Positions 32,670-41,229 of a stretch of 64,000 nucleotides of DNA are shown piece by piece (position 1 is the stretch's first letter; the number at the start of each line of letters is the position of its first letter). Source of the DNA: Thermoprotei archaeon. GTDB taxonomy: Archaea > Thermoproteota > Thermoprotei > Thermoproteales > B15-G16. A model generated the notes under the pieces. The model saw only the letters and a program-made list of their open reading frames with translations. It had not been told where the DNA came from and searched no databases. The DNA lies in assembly GCA_003649205.1 (NCBI GenBank), contig QMRC01000002.1:146770-210769 (forward strand). The letters run 5' to 3'. A program made the translations under genes and the position numbers.

Positions 32670-34043
32670 TCACTGACCAACCTTAATTAACTTGTACCTC
32701 TCGTAGATTAGCTCTACAGTACCATCTTTAATGTAGAATTCAACGTAGAACTTCCTACCCCATGAAGTGGTGTAGAATATAGCTCTCTCCTCACTTAACT
32801 CAATAGGTATTAGAGGTACAATGCTCTCCGTGTACCTATCTCTACGCTCTACATACAGGAAGTCACCACGTTTCCTAACGTAGAGCTTCATAGTACCCCT
32901 GTACGTCTCGTACGTACCCTCAAGTCTTTCAAGCAATCTCTCAGTTCTAATGAATGGTAGCTCCTTCTCAGGATCTCTACCCATCATTAGTGCGAGAGCG
33001 TACATCCCTATGTTTGAGAGCGGGTAACCAGATGCATTAGCTAGTACTGCAACACCTATCCTCTCCTCCGGTACATAACCAATAAATGCGGTGTAGACCA
33101 GAACTGAACCACTGTGCTCAATCAATCTCCTACCTAGGAAGTTCTTGTGAATGATTAGTCCGTACCCATAGTACTCCTCACCAAGAAGCTCAAAAGGTAG
33201 CTTTACATGTGGTTTCTCCATTAACTCTATCATCTCTTTGCTGAGTACCTGTACATCACCTAACTTACCACGGTTAATGTACATCATTAAGTATCTCGAG
33301 AGATCCATTACATTGCTGAGTAAACCACCATCAGCAGTTACACCATAGGGGAACTTACTAGCTATGTACCTACCCTCCTTATCCAGTATGTATGGCGTAG
33401 CTACGTCTGGGTCCTTCTCGACATCCTCCTTATGGAAGTACGTTCTCTTCATACCGAGAGGCTCCAGAATTCTCCTCTTGACATAGTCCTCATACCTCAT
33501 ACCACTGACCCTGGAGATTATATACCCCAACAGTACGTACCCTTCATTGAGGTAGAAGAACTTCTCACCAGGTCGTGAAACAGCCCACTTCTCTGAATCC
33601 CTCATGAATGAAATCACGTCCTCAGGTGAGGCTAGTGGTAGCCAAGTAGTATCGAGACCTAGTACACCAGATATGTAGGCTTCAGCATAGGCTAGTGCTG
33701 GGAGACCTGTCGTGTGAGTTAGGAGGTGGTGAACCCTTATTGGTTCTCCAAATGGCTTTATATCGAGAGGAACGTACTTACTCACAGGATCATCGAGAGA
33801 TAGTTTCCCCTCCTCAACTAATTGAAGAGTAGCTATTGCTGTGAACGACTTAGTTACAGAGCCAATACCGTAGATTGTGTGAGGTGTTGCGTGTAGACCT
33901 TGATCCACATCTCTAAATCCAAATCCACGAGCATAGATAACCTCGCTATCCCTAACTAGAGCAATACTGAGACCAGGAATCTTTGTCTTAGCTATCTTCT
34001 CCAATATGAAAGACTCTAACTTACCTATATCTATGGATACCAT
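32670..34043 (-). CDS. Serine hydrolase, beta-lactamase/S12 peptidase family
   Basis: About 457 residues, with SxxK in GIGSVTKSF (about 68), YxN in FFYLNEGY (about 165) and HSG in LIEHSGSV (about 330), the catalytic motifs of class C beta-lactamase-like enzymes. A C-terminal beta domain (about 370-457) resembles archaeal Pab87-type peptidases, which act on peptides with D-residues. There is no signal peptide. The closeness of dgcA/dgcN suggests a shared D-amino-acid theme, which is inference. ATG 34043 is preferred to the upstream start because the conserved fold starts there. Confidence 0.85.
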   Translation of the reverse strand: MVSIDIGKLESFILEKIAKTKIPGLSIALVRDSEVIYARGFGFRDVDQGLHATPHTIYGIGSVTKSFTAIATLQLVEEGKLSLDDPVSKYVPLDIKPFGEPIRVHHLLTHTTGLPALAYAEAYISGVLGLDTTWLPLASPEDVISFMRDSEKWAVSRPGEKFFYLNEGYVLLGYIISRVSGMRYEDYVKRRILEPLGMKRTYFHKEDVEKDPDVATPYILDKEGRYIASKFPYGVTADGGLLSNVMDLSRYLMMYINRGKLGDVQVLSKEMIELMEKPHVKLPFELLGEEYYGYGLIIHKNFLGRRLIEHSGSVLVYTAFIGYVPEERIGVAVLANASGYPLSNIGMYALALMMGRDPEKELPFIRTERLLERLEGTYETYRGTMKLYVRKRGDFLYVERRDRYTESIVPLIPIELSEERAIFYTTSWGRKFYVEFYIKDGTVELIYERYKLIKVGQ

Positions 34044-34568
34044 GGTCTGAACCAAATTACAGGTTATAACCACATAAATAAAGATCTACCCTTTCACCAG
34101 ATCTTCAGAACTCATAGCTAACACCATACACACCCTTATCCTAGTAACAGCACGTCCTACAACTAATAGGAGCATTAATGTACTTACTCAAGGACTAAAT
34201 TCCACATACTAAGAGCAACTCTAGACATAATACTCGCAAACGAATTGAAGAGGTGACAACACTCGTAGAGGGTATGTACGGTAATGTGAACCCTACGCGT
34301 CAAGTAATTACTGGGTAAGAGATGAGAGCTAGTGATGAGACTCGCCCTATCAGCTCCGCCGATTATCTTCACCACTCAGGGCAGCGAAGACTCATCACCG
34401 GATGAGGATACAGCCGAAGGGGGAAAATAAACTTCACCAATGCTTGAGTACAGGTAGGTAAACTATATAGGTGAAGAAAGTAGGTTGCTTAGCGCTTTAC
34501 TTCACGCTAGTAACCTAGCCAGGATTATGTGCTAATCTTTATCTTTATGCCGATAAGTATTGTAAAGT
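34044..34568. other. Intergenic region between divergent genes
   Basis: About 525 bases. It contains a strong C/D-box-like RNA on the minus strand (34350-34398) within a GTGATGAG...CTCATCAC inverted arrangement (34332-34398). Near its right end is the TATA-like ATCTTTATCTTTA (about 34538-34550) of the HTH gene at 34569. The minus-strand frame at 34184-34375 overlaps the RNA and is probably not coding. Confidence 0.5.
34350..34398 (-). ncRNA. C/D box guide RNA (canonical spacing)
   Basis: On the minus strand: box C GTGATGA (34392-34398), 12-nt guide GTCTTCGCTGCC, D' CTGA (34376-34379), 3-nt linker GTG, C' GTGAAGA (34366-34372), 12-nt guide TAATCGGCGGAG (34354-34365), box D CTGA (34350-34353). 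Boxes C, D' and D are perfect, C' has one change, and spacing is exactly 12/3/12. This is the textbook archaeal dual-guide architecture bound by L7Ae, Nop5 and fibrillarin. Predicted targets read GGCAGCGAAGAC and CTCCGCCGATTA; I could not place them. Confidence 0.68.
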
Positions 34569-34928
34569 ATGAGAGCACCGTGTGAATACATATCAAGGTT
34601 AGTGATACCAGCTATCAGGGCGCTAGTAGCTGCATACCTAGTGAAGGAGTATAAGCTCTCACAAGTCGAGATAGCGAAGAAGCTAGAAGTCACACAACCA
34701 GCAATAAGCTATTACCTGCATTCGAAGAGAGGTAAGCAAGCACTTGAATTACTTAAGAGCGATGAAAGGGTAATGAAGTTAGTGAAGGAACTAGCTGAGC
34801 ACTTACGTAGTAATGAGAGATCATCTACGTTCCAAAAGTTCATATGTGAGATATGTGTCTACATAAGAAGTTCTGATGACTTATTTTCCGAGATAATGTC
34901 TCTAATGGACAGAAGGATGAGTAGGTAA
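34569..34928 (+). CDS. COG2522-type HTH transcriptional regulator
   Basis: A 119-residue protein: PCEYISRLVIPAIRALVAAYL, then the helix-turn-helix LSQVEIAKKLEVTQPAISYYL (about 30-50), and a C-terminal helical part with FICEICVYI, whose paired Cys may bind metal or a cluster. This is the archaeal predicted-regulator family COG2522. ATG 34569 lies about 26 nt after a TATA-like element, giving a leaderless mRNA. A T6 run at 35012-35020 may end the transcript. The regulon is unknown. Confidence 0.82.
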   Translation: MRAPCEYISRLVIPAIRALVAAYLVKEYKLSQVEIAKKLEVTQPAISYYLHSKRGKQALELLKSDERVMKLVKELAEHLRSNERSSTFQKFICEICVYIRSSDDLFSEIMSLMDRRMSR

Positions 34929-35033
34929 CCTACTTTGAACTCCTTACACGGATAAGCTATTGCAAGTTAAACTCTCCTATTTACTTCGACGATAGACTTA
35001 TAGATATTCACAATTTTTTCAAAAGTTACAGCA

Positions 35034-35888
35034 CTACGTAAGTAACTCATCCATACTACCACTTCTGTATCCAAGTAGGTCCAGAGTAACGTACCTATAC
35101 CCCAGCTTCATGAGCTCTCTGGCTACCCTGTCCATGACTTCACAGTTAAAGAACTTCCACCTCTCATCCCTTCCAACTTCAATTCTAGCTATGTACCCAT
35201 GATCACGAACTCTAATCTGAGCAACACCTGTTAACTCTTTGACAATTCTCTCAGCTTTGGCTATTCTCCTCAGTCTCTCTAATGTAATAGCTTCACCATA
35301 GGGAATTCTCGTTGCAAGACATGCCATGGATGGTCTATTCCAGTTAGGTAGCTCAAGCGCTCTCGCTAGTTCTCTAACTTCATCCTTTGTCACACCTACT
35401 TCAGCAAGTGGTGACTTCACATTCTCCTCAAGTAGAGCGCGGTAACCAGGTCTACGGAGCTTCAAGTCGCTAGCATTAGTTCCATCAACTACAGCTATCG
35501 CACCAAATCTAGTAGCGACTTCCTTCATGCTCCTAATGAGCATCTTCTTACAGTGGTAACACCTATCAGGTGTATTACGAATGAACTCAGGATCGTTCAA
35601 TACATTAACCTCAATCATTACGTGTCTAACACCTAAGGAGCTAGCTACCTTCCTAGCCCACTCTAGATCTTCAGGTGGTTGAAGAGGTGATGTACATGTA
35701 ACAGCAATTACATTATTCAAACCGAGAGCTAGAATAGCTACCTTCAAGACAACAGAACTATCTACACCACCTGAGAAGGCAATAATGATAGGTCCACCAC
35801 ACTTTCTAAACCAGTTAACTAAGTTCCTGAACTTACTGAGTAAATTACTGCTTAATCTAGCTTCAACCTCCGTAATAGCTACACACAT
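35034..35888 (-). CDS. larE: LarE-type ATP-dependent sulfur transferase
   Basis: About 284 residues with the PP-loop IIAFSGGVDSSVVLKV (about 35-50), CTSPLQPPEDLEWA, DRCYHCKK (about 110), GTNASDLK and PSMACLATRIPYGEAIT (about 190). LarE transfers sulfur to a nicotinate-derived precursor of the nickel-pincer cofactor. The CxxC pair plus the Cys in ACLATR match LarE forms that use a [4Fe-4S] cluster instead of a sacrificial cysteine. ATG 35888 follows a TATA-like TTCATATACTC near 35920. LarA, LarB and LarC are not in the window. Confidence 0.88.
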   Translation of the reverse strand: MCVAITEVEARLSSNLLSKFRNLVNWFRKCGGPIIIAFSGGVDSSVVLKVAILALGLNNVIAVTCTSPLQPPEDLEWARKVASSLGVRHVMIEVNVLNDPEFIRNTPDRCYHCKKMLIRSMKEVATRFGAIAVVDGTNASDLKLRRPGYRALLEENVKSPLAEVGVTKDEVRELARALELPNWNRPSMACLATRIPYGEAITLERLRRIAKAERIVKELTGVAQIRVRDHGYIARIEVGRDERWKFFNCEVMDRVARELMKLGYRYVTLDLLGYRSGSMDELLT

Positions 35889-35978
35889 GGATTTCAACCA
35901 CAGGTACAGTACCTAAGAGTATATGAACGAGCTTTTAAATATCTGAGTTACTAATTCATGAGGGCTGGAGGTGTAGTG

Positions 35979-36329
35979 ATGAGTAAAGACCAGGTAATTG
36001 GAATAGCTCTACTAATAGCGTCAATAGTGGTAATTCTAGTGTATGGTTACTTAGTCTTCTTTCCACCACCGCTCTACGTTATGGGTGTTAGTGTAGATAT
36101 CTTCGTCCTAAAGCTAACAGGATTCATAGCGATACTAGCTGTCTTCGGTATCATGGCGTGGATAGGGTATACACTAGCTACAACACCGCCACCAAAACCA
36201 ATTGAGGAAGTAGAGAAGGAAATTGAGGAAGAGCTCAAGAAGTTAGAGGAGGAGTTGAAGAAAGAGGAGAAGAAGGAAGAGGAAAAGAAGGAGGAGAAAG
36301 CAGCAGAGGAAGGAGAGAAAACACAGTAA
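35979..36329 (+). CDS. Small membrane protein with charged C-terminal tail
   Basis: About 116 residues: two hydrophobic helices (IGIALLIASIVVILVYGYLV and LKLTGFIAILAVFGIMAWIG) separated by a short Pro-rich loop, then a long Glu/Lys coiled-coil-like tail. ATG 35979 is fixed by GGAGGTG eight nt upstream; an in-frame ATG at 35958 is less likely. It has its own TATA-like TTTTAAATA (about 35932). It ends 18 nt from the convergent ABC permease. The family is conserved-looking but unassigned. Confidence 0.6.
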   Translation: MSKDQVIGIALLIASIVVILVYGYLVFFPPPLYVMGVSVDIFVLKLTGFIAILAVFGIMAWIGYTLATTPPPKPIEEVEKEIEEELKKLEEELKKEEKKEEEKKEEKAAEEGEKTQ

Positions 36330-36347
36330 GTGAACTAGGTACTCACC

Positions 36348-37175
36348 CTACATATGCGCAATCTCGTGTATTGAAACAACCTTCACTCTTCGTAGTAATA
36401 GTACATTCCCGAGTAGTAGAGCTATGTACCACAGCATGAGAGAGAACAATGCTAACCTCAAATCAACTAGTTCAATCTCTGCACCACCGAAGAAGTACTC
36501 GAAGTACCTACCTATCGGTGGTACCTTACCGAGGAATGTGTAGCACACTATGGATGCATAGGCATGGAATGGATTCACGTAGGTAGCTACTACACCGAAG
36601 TCTGTCCAGAGAGCTGCGTACGCTACAAATGCTATCATTAGTGGTAGCATAGCGATGAAGGTTAAGCTCTTGGGTTTACGGATGGCGAAGACTAGTAGAC
36701 CTAGATCGTACGAGAGTAGGTGTGCTAGAATGCCACCCATGACCAATGCGCCAAAGAGCATTAGTGGGTACTTCGGCACTACCCATACCCTGTACTTAAT
36801 CCATGTAATAACCATTGTTGAGATGTAGAATATAGCTAAGATAATCAGAAACACGACTAAGTTAGCTGCGAAATCCTCTATAGCGTACCTCCTAGGACTT
36901 AACTTCGTGAACTTCGTTACATATCGTGCACCTGCTATCTGAAATGCGGAAGAGTAGGTCAATGATATAGCTACAGAAGCTGCTGCTATCAATCCTAAGA
37001 ATGCAAATGCAGTTGCAGTATTTGTTTCGACATACTCTATCGGTACCTCACCTCCCTCCCTACTGAAGACAAAGAACCACATTATGAGCCAGAACTCTAC
37101 GAAGAATACCGACCAAAACAATAGGTGCTTATTCGTTACCAAGGACTTAACCTTTAGCTTCAGGAACAAAGTCAT
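36348..37175 (-). CDS. ABC transporter permease, ABC-2 type
   Basis: A 275-residue polytopic protein with about six transmembrane segments (LLFWSVFFVEFWLIMWFFVF, FLGLIAAASVAISLTYSSAF, NLVVFLIILAIFYISTMVI and further C-terminal ones). Its start overlaps the end of the ABC ATPase gene by 4 nt, so the pair forms one transporter. There is no binding protein, so it is an exporter-like ABC-2 system. The substrate is unknown. Confidence 0.82.
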   Translation of the reverse strand: MTLFLKLKVKSLVTNKHLLFWSVFFVEFWLIMWFFVFSREGGEVPIEYVETNTATAFAFLGLIAAASVAISLTYSSAFQIAGARYVTKFTKLSPRRYAIEDFAANLVVFLIILAIFYISTMVITWIKYRVWVVPKYPLMLFGALVMGGILAHLLSYDLGLLVFAIRKPKSLTFIAMLPLMIAFVAYAALWTDFGVVATYVNPFHAYASIVCYTFLGKVPPIGRYFEYFFGGAEIELVDLRLALFSLMLWYIALLLGNVLLLRRVKVVSIHEIAHM

Positions 37176-37969
37176 GAACTCACCTCCATAGCTAACTCAT
37201 ATACCCTGTCAAGAGTTATGAGATCTGTCAAGGCCTTACCCTCACCAGTCTCAACAATACTGAATTCCCTACCACTTATAGTGAATGTGAGTAGTGCCTC
37301 CTCTACCCTATTCGGAACTAATTTACTACGCTGTAGCTTCTCGACGTCAATTCTACCGTAGACTCTACCCTCGAACATCAGGTATGCAGACCATGTACGT
37401 AGAGCAGGTATGAGCCAAGTCTCATGTGTACTAATGATGATGGTACCTCTGTACTCAGTAATCTTCTTGAGGAGCAGAGCCTTCCTAGCTGGATCAAGCT
37501 GCTCAAAAGGCTCATCTAATACTACATGCTTTGCGCAAGAACACAGAGCTAGTACACTTGTCACAATCTTTCTTTGACCAGCAGATAACTCCCATAACTT
37601 TCTCCTATTGATATCCCTAGGCTTAAGACCGAATTCCTCAAACATAGCTAGTGCCTGATCTAAGTCGCCACCTGTTAGATCCATGAATAACCTAGCTAAA
37701 TCCCGAACACTAACTCCTAACATGGCGTAGACATCCTCTACATTCGTAGCCACTAGTCCTGGTTCGCCATATATACTACGTAGATCCTTACCATCAATCA
37801 CCACTCTACCACTATCAATAGGCACTAGACCAGTGATTACCTTGATTAATGTCGTCTTACCAGAACCATTAGGTCCTAGGAGCAGGTGCTTTGAGTCAAA
37901 GACACAGCTAATTCCGTGAAGGACTTCCTCACCATCGTACCCAGCATGTACCTCCACCAATTCTATCAT
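37172..37969 (-). CDS. ABC transporter ATP-binding protein
   Basis: A 265-residue ABC ATPase: Walker A LLGPNGSGKTTLIKV (about 32-46), signature LSAGQRKIV (about 130), Walker B HVVLDEPFEQLDPARKA (about 147) and the switch His in ISTHETWLI. It couples with the permease encoded immediately downstream (4-nt overlap). A TATA-like CTTTTTAAG near 38003 gives it its own promoter. Confidence 0.92.
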   Translation of the reverse strand: MIELVEVHAGYDGEEVLHGISCVFDSKHLLLGPNGSGKTTLIKVITGLVPIDSGRVVIDGKDLRSIYGEPGLVATNVEDVYAMLGVSVRDLARLFMDLTGGDLDQALAMFEEFGLKPRDINRRKLWELSAGQRKIVTSVLALCSCAKHVVLDEPFEQLDPARKALLLKKITEYRGTIIISTHETWLIPALRTWSAYLMFEGRVYGRIDVEKLQRSKLVPNRVEEALLTFTISGREFSIVETGEGKALTDLITLDRVYELAMEVSS

Positions 37970-38036
37970 ACTTTAACCTCGAACTAGAGTTGGGTACTAA
38001 CCCCTTAAAAAGTGGATGGATATCTCCTAAATTGTC

Positions 38037-38138
38037 GTGAAGGTAGTGGTCTGTGGTAAGGGTGGTACTGGTAAATCGTCGACGGCTGCTCTTAACGATA
38101 TTAGTACCATAGTGAATAGGTTACTGTCAGTACGTTAG
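38037..38138 (+). pseudogene. Truncated CooC/MinD-type P-loop ATPase remnant
   Basis: A GTG-started frame of 33 codons begins VKVVVCGKGGTGKSSTAAL, the intact N-terminal strand and deviant Walker A of a CooC/MinD ATPase. It then loses similarity and stops at 38136-38138. A TATA-like CTTAAAAAG lies upstream. The remaining domain of about 220 residues is absent in all frames before the tRNA-Thr at 38177. It is most likely the 5' stub of a gene deleted by an event ending near the tRNA; a short functional peptide is unlikely. Confidence 0.6.
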
Positions 38139-38176
38139 ATGTTCAGCGAGATTGATTGTATTTGTAAAGAAATTGG

Positions 38177-38294
<118 letters not shown>

Positions 38295-38416
38295 TCTTCA
38301 CGAATTGGTGCCTACATGGGGTATTTATCATTATCTTCTTTAACTTACTTTGCTCCTGCTGTGTGTAGCTGCTTTAGCTAAGTTTAAATCTCGTGTGTAC
38401 CTTCCTCACATGGTCT

Positions 38417-39070
38417 ATGAGTGAGGTATCTGTGGTATCACTTGACTTTGCAGGAACTATAGCTCCTAAGGACTTTATTGACTACTTCTGGCTTACATTG
38501 ATTCCTAAGTTCTACTCTCTTAAGTATGGTGTTGGTATTGAGGAGGCTTACAGGTACGTAATTTCGGAGTACGAGAGTGTTAGTACTGATGATGTTAATT
38601 GGTATCTTCCCAACTATTGGCTTGAGAGATTTGGTCTCATCGAGTATAGGGACGTGATGCTGAGTATGCTCAATGACTACGTTACTGTGTATAGTGAGGT
38701 TCCTACTGTTCTCACTAAATTGAGGGAAAATGGTATTGAGATTGTTATTGTGAGCAATACAGCTATTGAATTCATTGATGTCTTCTTCAATAAGTATGGT
38801 GAATTGAGGAAGTTTTTCTCTAAGGTGTATTCATGTGTTTCGCACTTCGGCATACCACGTAAGTCAAAGGAGTTTTACTTGCGAGTTATTGAAGATCTCG
38901 GTGTGAAGCCCTCTAATGTAGTTCACGTCGGTGATGATGTAGTCTATGACTTTGAGGTACCTCGTTCACTAGGTATTAAGGCGTACCTACTTGATAGATC
39001 TGGAAAGAGAAAATCTCCCCTCACAATTAGTTCTCTTACAGAGTTGCTTGATCTAGTGCTGAAGAAGTAG
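38417..39070 (+). CDS. HAD-superfamily hydrolase-like protein
   Basis: About 217 residues with motif I SLDFAGTIAP (nucleophile Asp, but Ala in place of the second Asp, a DxAGT form known from phosphonatase-like HADs), motif II IVIVSNTAIEF, Lys in PRKSKEFYL and motif IV VVHVGDDVVYDFEVP. The Ala may change acid/base catalysis, so the substrate is open. ATG 38417 is preferred to GTG 38393; a TATA-like GTTTAAATC lies about 35 nt upstream. The 3' end overlaps the convergent GDT1 gene by 18 nt. Confidence 0.82.
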   Translation: MSEVSVVSLDFAGTIAPKDFIDYFWLTLIPKFYSLKYGVGIEEAYRYVISEYESVSTDDVNWYLPNYWLERFGLIEYRDVMLSMLNDYVTVYSEVPTVLTKLRENGIEIVIVSNTAIEFIDVFFNKYGELRKFFSKVYSCVSHFGIPRKSKEFYLRVIEDLGVKPSNVVHVGDDVVYDFEVPRSLGIKAYLLDRSGKRKSPLTISSLTELLDLVLKK

Positions 39071-39634
39071 TAGCATTCCATGGACTATGCAGTAGAGCGC
39101 AATGGAAATCAGTGCTACTGCAGCTACTGTGGTTACGTACCTTCTATAGCTAGTTAGTACACTCGATATCTGGGATGCTGCTAGGAAGCTAAGTACGTCG
39201 ACGAGGGTGAGTGCTGTGAAGGTCGCTAGGAATACCTCGAGTACTCTCCTACCTATTAGACCGAGTGTAATTGAGGTTATCTGCGTCTTATCGCCTAACT
39301 CCATTAATGTGAAGACTACAGGTAGCTTACCCAGGTTACCTACTAGAACTCCTGAACTCACTTCTTTAAAGCTCCTAGCTAGTAGGTACGTCAGGTAGAT
39401 ACCTGCTGAAAGTTCGAAGAGACCCTGTACTTGATGAGGTAGGTTAAGTAGTAGCTGTACGAGGATAGCATTTACTGTGGATACAATGAGTATGGAGAGG
39501 AGTAAATACGTGAGCGCTCTCCAAGTTTTACCTCTGTGGACTAGACCGAGAGCTATAGCTGTTAGCTGAGTCTTGTCACCTAGCTCCATTACAGCTATGG
39601 ACGATGTCAGTACTAGGTACGTAGCTACATCCAC
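39053..39634 (-). CDS. GDT1/UPF0016 family cation transporter
   Basis: A 193-residue protein with the two signature repeats: AVMELGDKTQLTAIALG and LMELGDKTQITSITLG, each an E-x-G-D-K-T motif in a transmembrane helix, in a tandem-inverted six-helix fold. Family members move Mn or Ca out of the cytoplasm in exchange for protons. The start is GTG 39634. Its 3' end overlaps the convergent HAD gene. Confidence 0.92.
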   Translation of the reverse strand: MDVATYLVLTSSIAVMELGDKTQLTAIALGLVHRGKTWRALTYLLLSILIVSTVNAILVQLLLNLPHQVQGLFELSAGIYLTYLLARSFKEVSSGVLVGNLGKLPVVFTLMELGDKTQITSITLGLIGRRVLEVFLATFTALTLVDVLSFLAASQISSVLTSYRRYVTTVAAVALISIALYCIVHGMLLLLQH

Positions 39635-39734
39635 CTAAGTCACCTTATCAACCTCAGGTACCTAAGCTACTTCTCTTTTTCTGCAAGACAACCTTATCAC
39701 AGAGTTTGACCTAACATCTAGATGGGTTTTAGTA

Positions 39735-41228
39735 ATGAGTTACTGTACACGCATACTTGAGGGTATTGGGACAGAGATCGGTTTTGTAGCAAGTGGAGCA
39801 ACTGCGTACGCAGTACCTGTTGTCATCAGCAAGAAGTACGAGCACATGATATCAGATGAGCAGCTCGTGATAATTCACGATACACACTACCCAAGTACTC
39901 TCTTTCTCGGTGTATTGAGGAAGTTGACGAGGTATGAACCGTTTCTCCGTGAAAGGGTAAGAACTGTCTATGTAGATTACCCAGAGCTGATTAGTGAGAG
40001 CGAGCTCTACACTTTTACCAATGTAGTAGCTCTCCTCTACGCTGAGCTAGATACCAAGGAAGGGGTTGCTCATGAATGTATTCACGCTCCATTCCCTGGA
40101 TCAAAGGTTTACCTAGTTGAGAGAGGTGAGTACTTGAGTAAGTTCCTAAGGGTCAATAATGCTCTTGAGGTTGGAGTACATAAGTTCAGTGATTGGGTAC
40201 TACCACTTGATCCAAAGTACTTAACATATCACGTAGGTGTTTTTGGTGCTACTGGAACAGGTAAGTCACGTCTCATAAAGGCTCTCATAGATGAGATCCT
40301 TAAGAAAACTGACTACTCGGTAATAGTGTTTGACCATACAGGTGTTGACTACGTTCCCTTCTATCGAGATTACGTAGTACCTTCAGATACCATTAAGATA
40401 TCTCCTCCACTCATAGCATCTGTCATAGCTAAGCTAGCTAACCTATCTTGGAGTACCTATGGGGATTACCTCGAGATTACGTGTATGGAGTACGTTACCG
40501 GGGGTAAGAGAAGTAGTAAACAAGTTCAATTACAGAGTATTTGCCGGGAAGTCAATAACGGTATCGTCCTTGGGGGTTGTTGGAGTAAGAAGAAATTCAT
40601 TGAGAAATTAACTGCGAACATCACGAATCTGGGTGGTAGGAGAGCTACTGCTAGGAAGGCTGAGCTATTCATCGACTACTACCTAGATGATTCGTTCTTT
40701 GACTCACTCAATCAGAGGGTTTTACCTCCAAAGTACATTGTTGAGAAGGCTCTTCGTGAGAGATTGGTTGTTGTCGATTTGAGTAGGGATAGAGAGCTTG
40801 CTATCAAGCAGGCTATAGTTAAGGACGTTATGGAGGAAGTATGGAGGTTAGTGAAGGAGTATCAGAGACCTGTTAAGGTGGGTATTGTCATTGATGAGGC
40901 GCAGAACTATGTGTCTGAGGAGTGGAGTATCTGTGGTGATGTAATCGAGACAACTGTTAGGGAGGGTAGGAAGTGGCAGTACTTCGTAATTCTCGCTAGT
41001 CAGCGAGTTGCTAGAGATATTCGACCGTCGGTTAGAGCTAACTTGGGTACGGTATTCTTCTCAAGGTTACAAGCAACTGGTGATCTACGTGAACTAGGTG
41101 GGTACCTCGATCTTGGCGGTGTGACTGAGGCTTCACTAGCTCAGTTAGGTACTAGGGAGTTCTTCGTTGCTGGCCTCATGAATCCACTACGTAGACCAAT
41201 ACTCATTAAGGTACGAGAGGTGAGCTAG
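39735..41228 (+). CDS. herA: HerA DNA translocase/helicase
   Basis: A 497-residue HerA: an N-terminal HAS-barrel-like domain (about 10-120), Walker A GVFGATGTGKSRLIKALI (about 172-190), Walker B KVGIVIDEAQNYVSEE (about 385-400), and sensor/Arg-finger region ILASQRVARDIRPSVRANLGT. Hexameric HerA drives the NurA nuclease for DNA end resection. nurA starts 1 nt after its stop, so the two are co-translated. mre11 and rad50, often between them in thermophilic archaea, are absent here. Confidence 0.92.
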   Translation: MSYCTRILEGIGTEIGFVASGATAYAVPVVISKKYEHMISDEQLVIIHDTHYPSTLFLGVLRKLTRYEPFLRERVRTVYVDYPELISESELYTFTNVVALLYAELDTKEGVAHECIHAPFPGSKVYLVERGEYLSKFLRVNNALEVGVHKFSDWVLPLDPKYLTYHVGVFGATGTGKSRLIKALIDEILKKTDYSVIVFDHTGVDYVPFYRDYVVPSDTIKISPPLIASVIAKLANLSWSTYGDYLEITCMEYVTGGKRSSKQVQLQSICREVNNGIVLGGCWSKKKFIEKLTANITNLGGRRATARKAELFIDYYLDDSFFDSLNQRVLPPKYIVEKALRERLVVVDLSRDRELAIKQAIVKDVMEEVWRLVKEYQRPVKVGIVIDEAQNYVSEEWSICGDVIETTVREGRKWQYFVILASQRVARDIRPSVRANLGTVFFSRLQATGDLRELGGYLDLGGVTEASLAQLGTREFFVAGLMNPLRRPILIKVREVS

Positions 41229-41229
41229 A

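Noticed and set aside
34184-34375. 63-codon minus-strand frame
   Set aside because: It overlaps the canonical C/D box RNA and lacks a recognisable start context or family.
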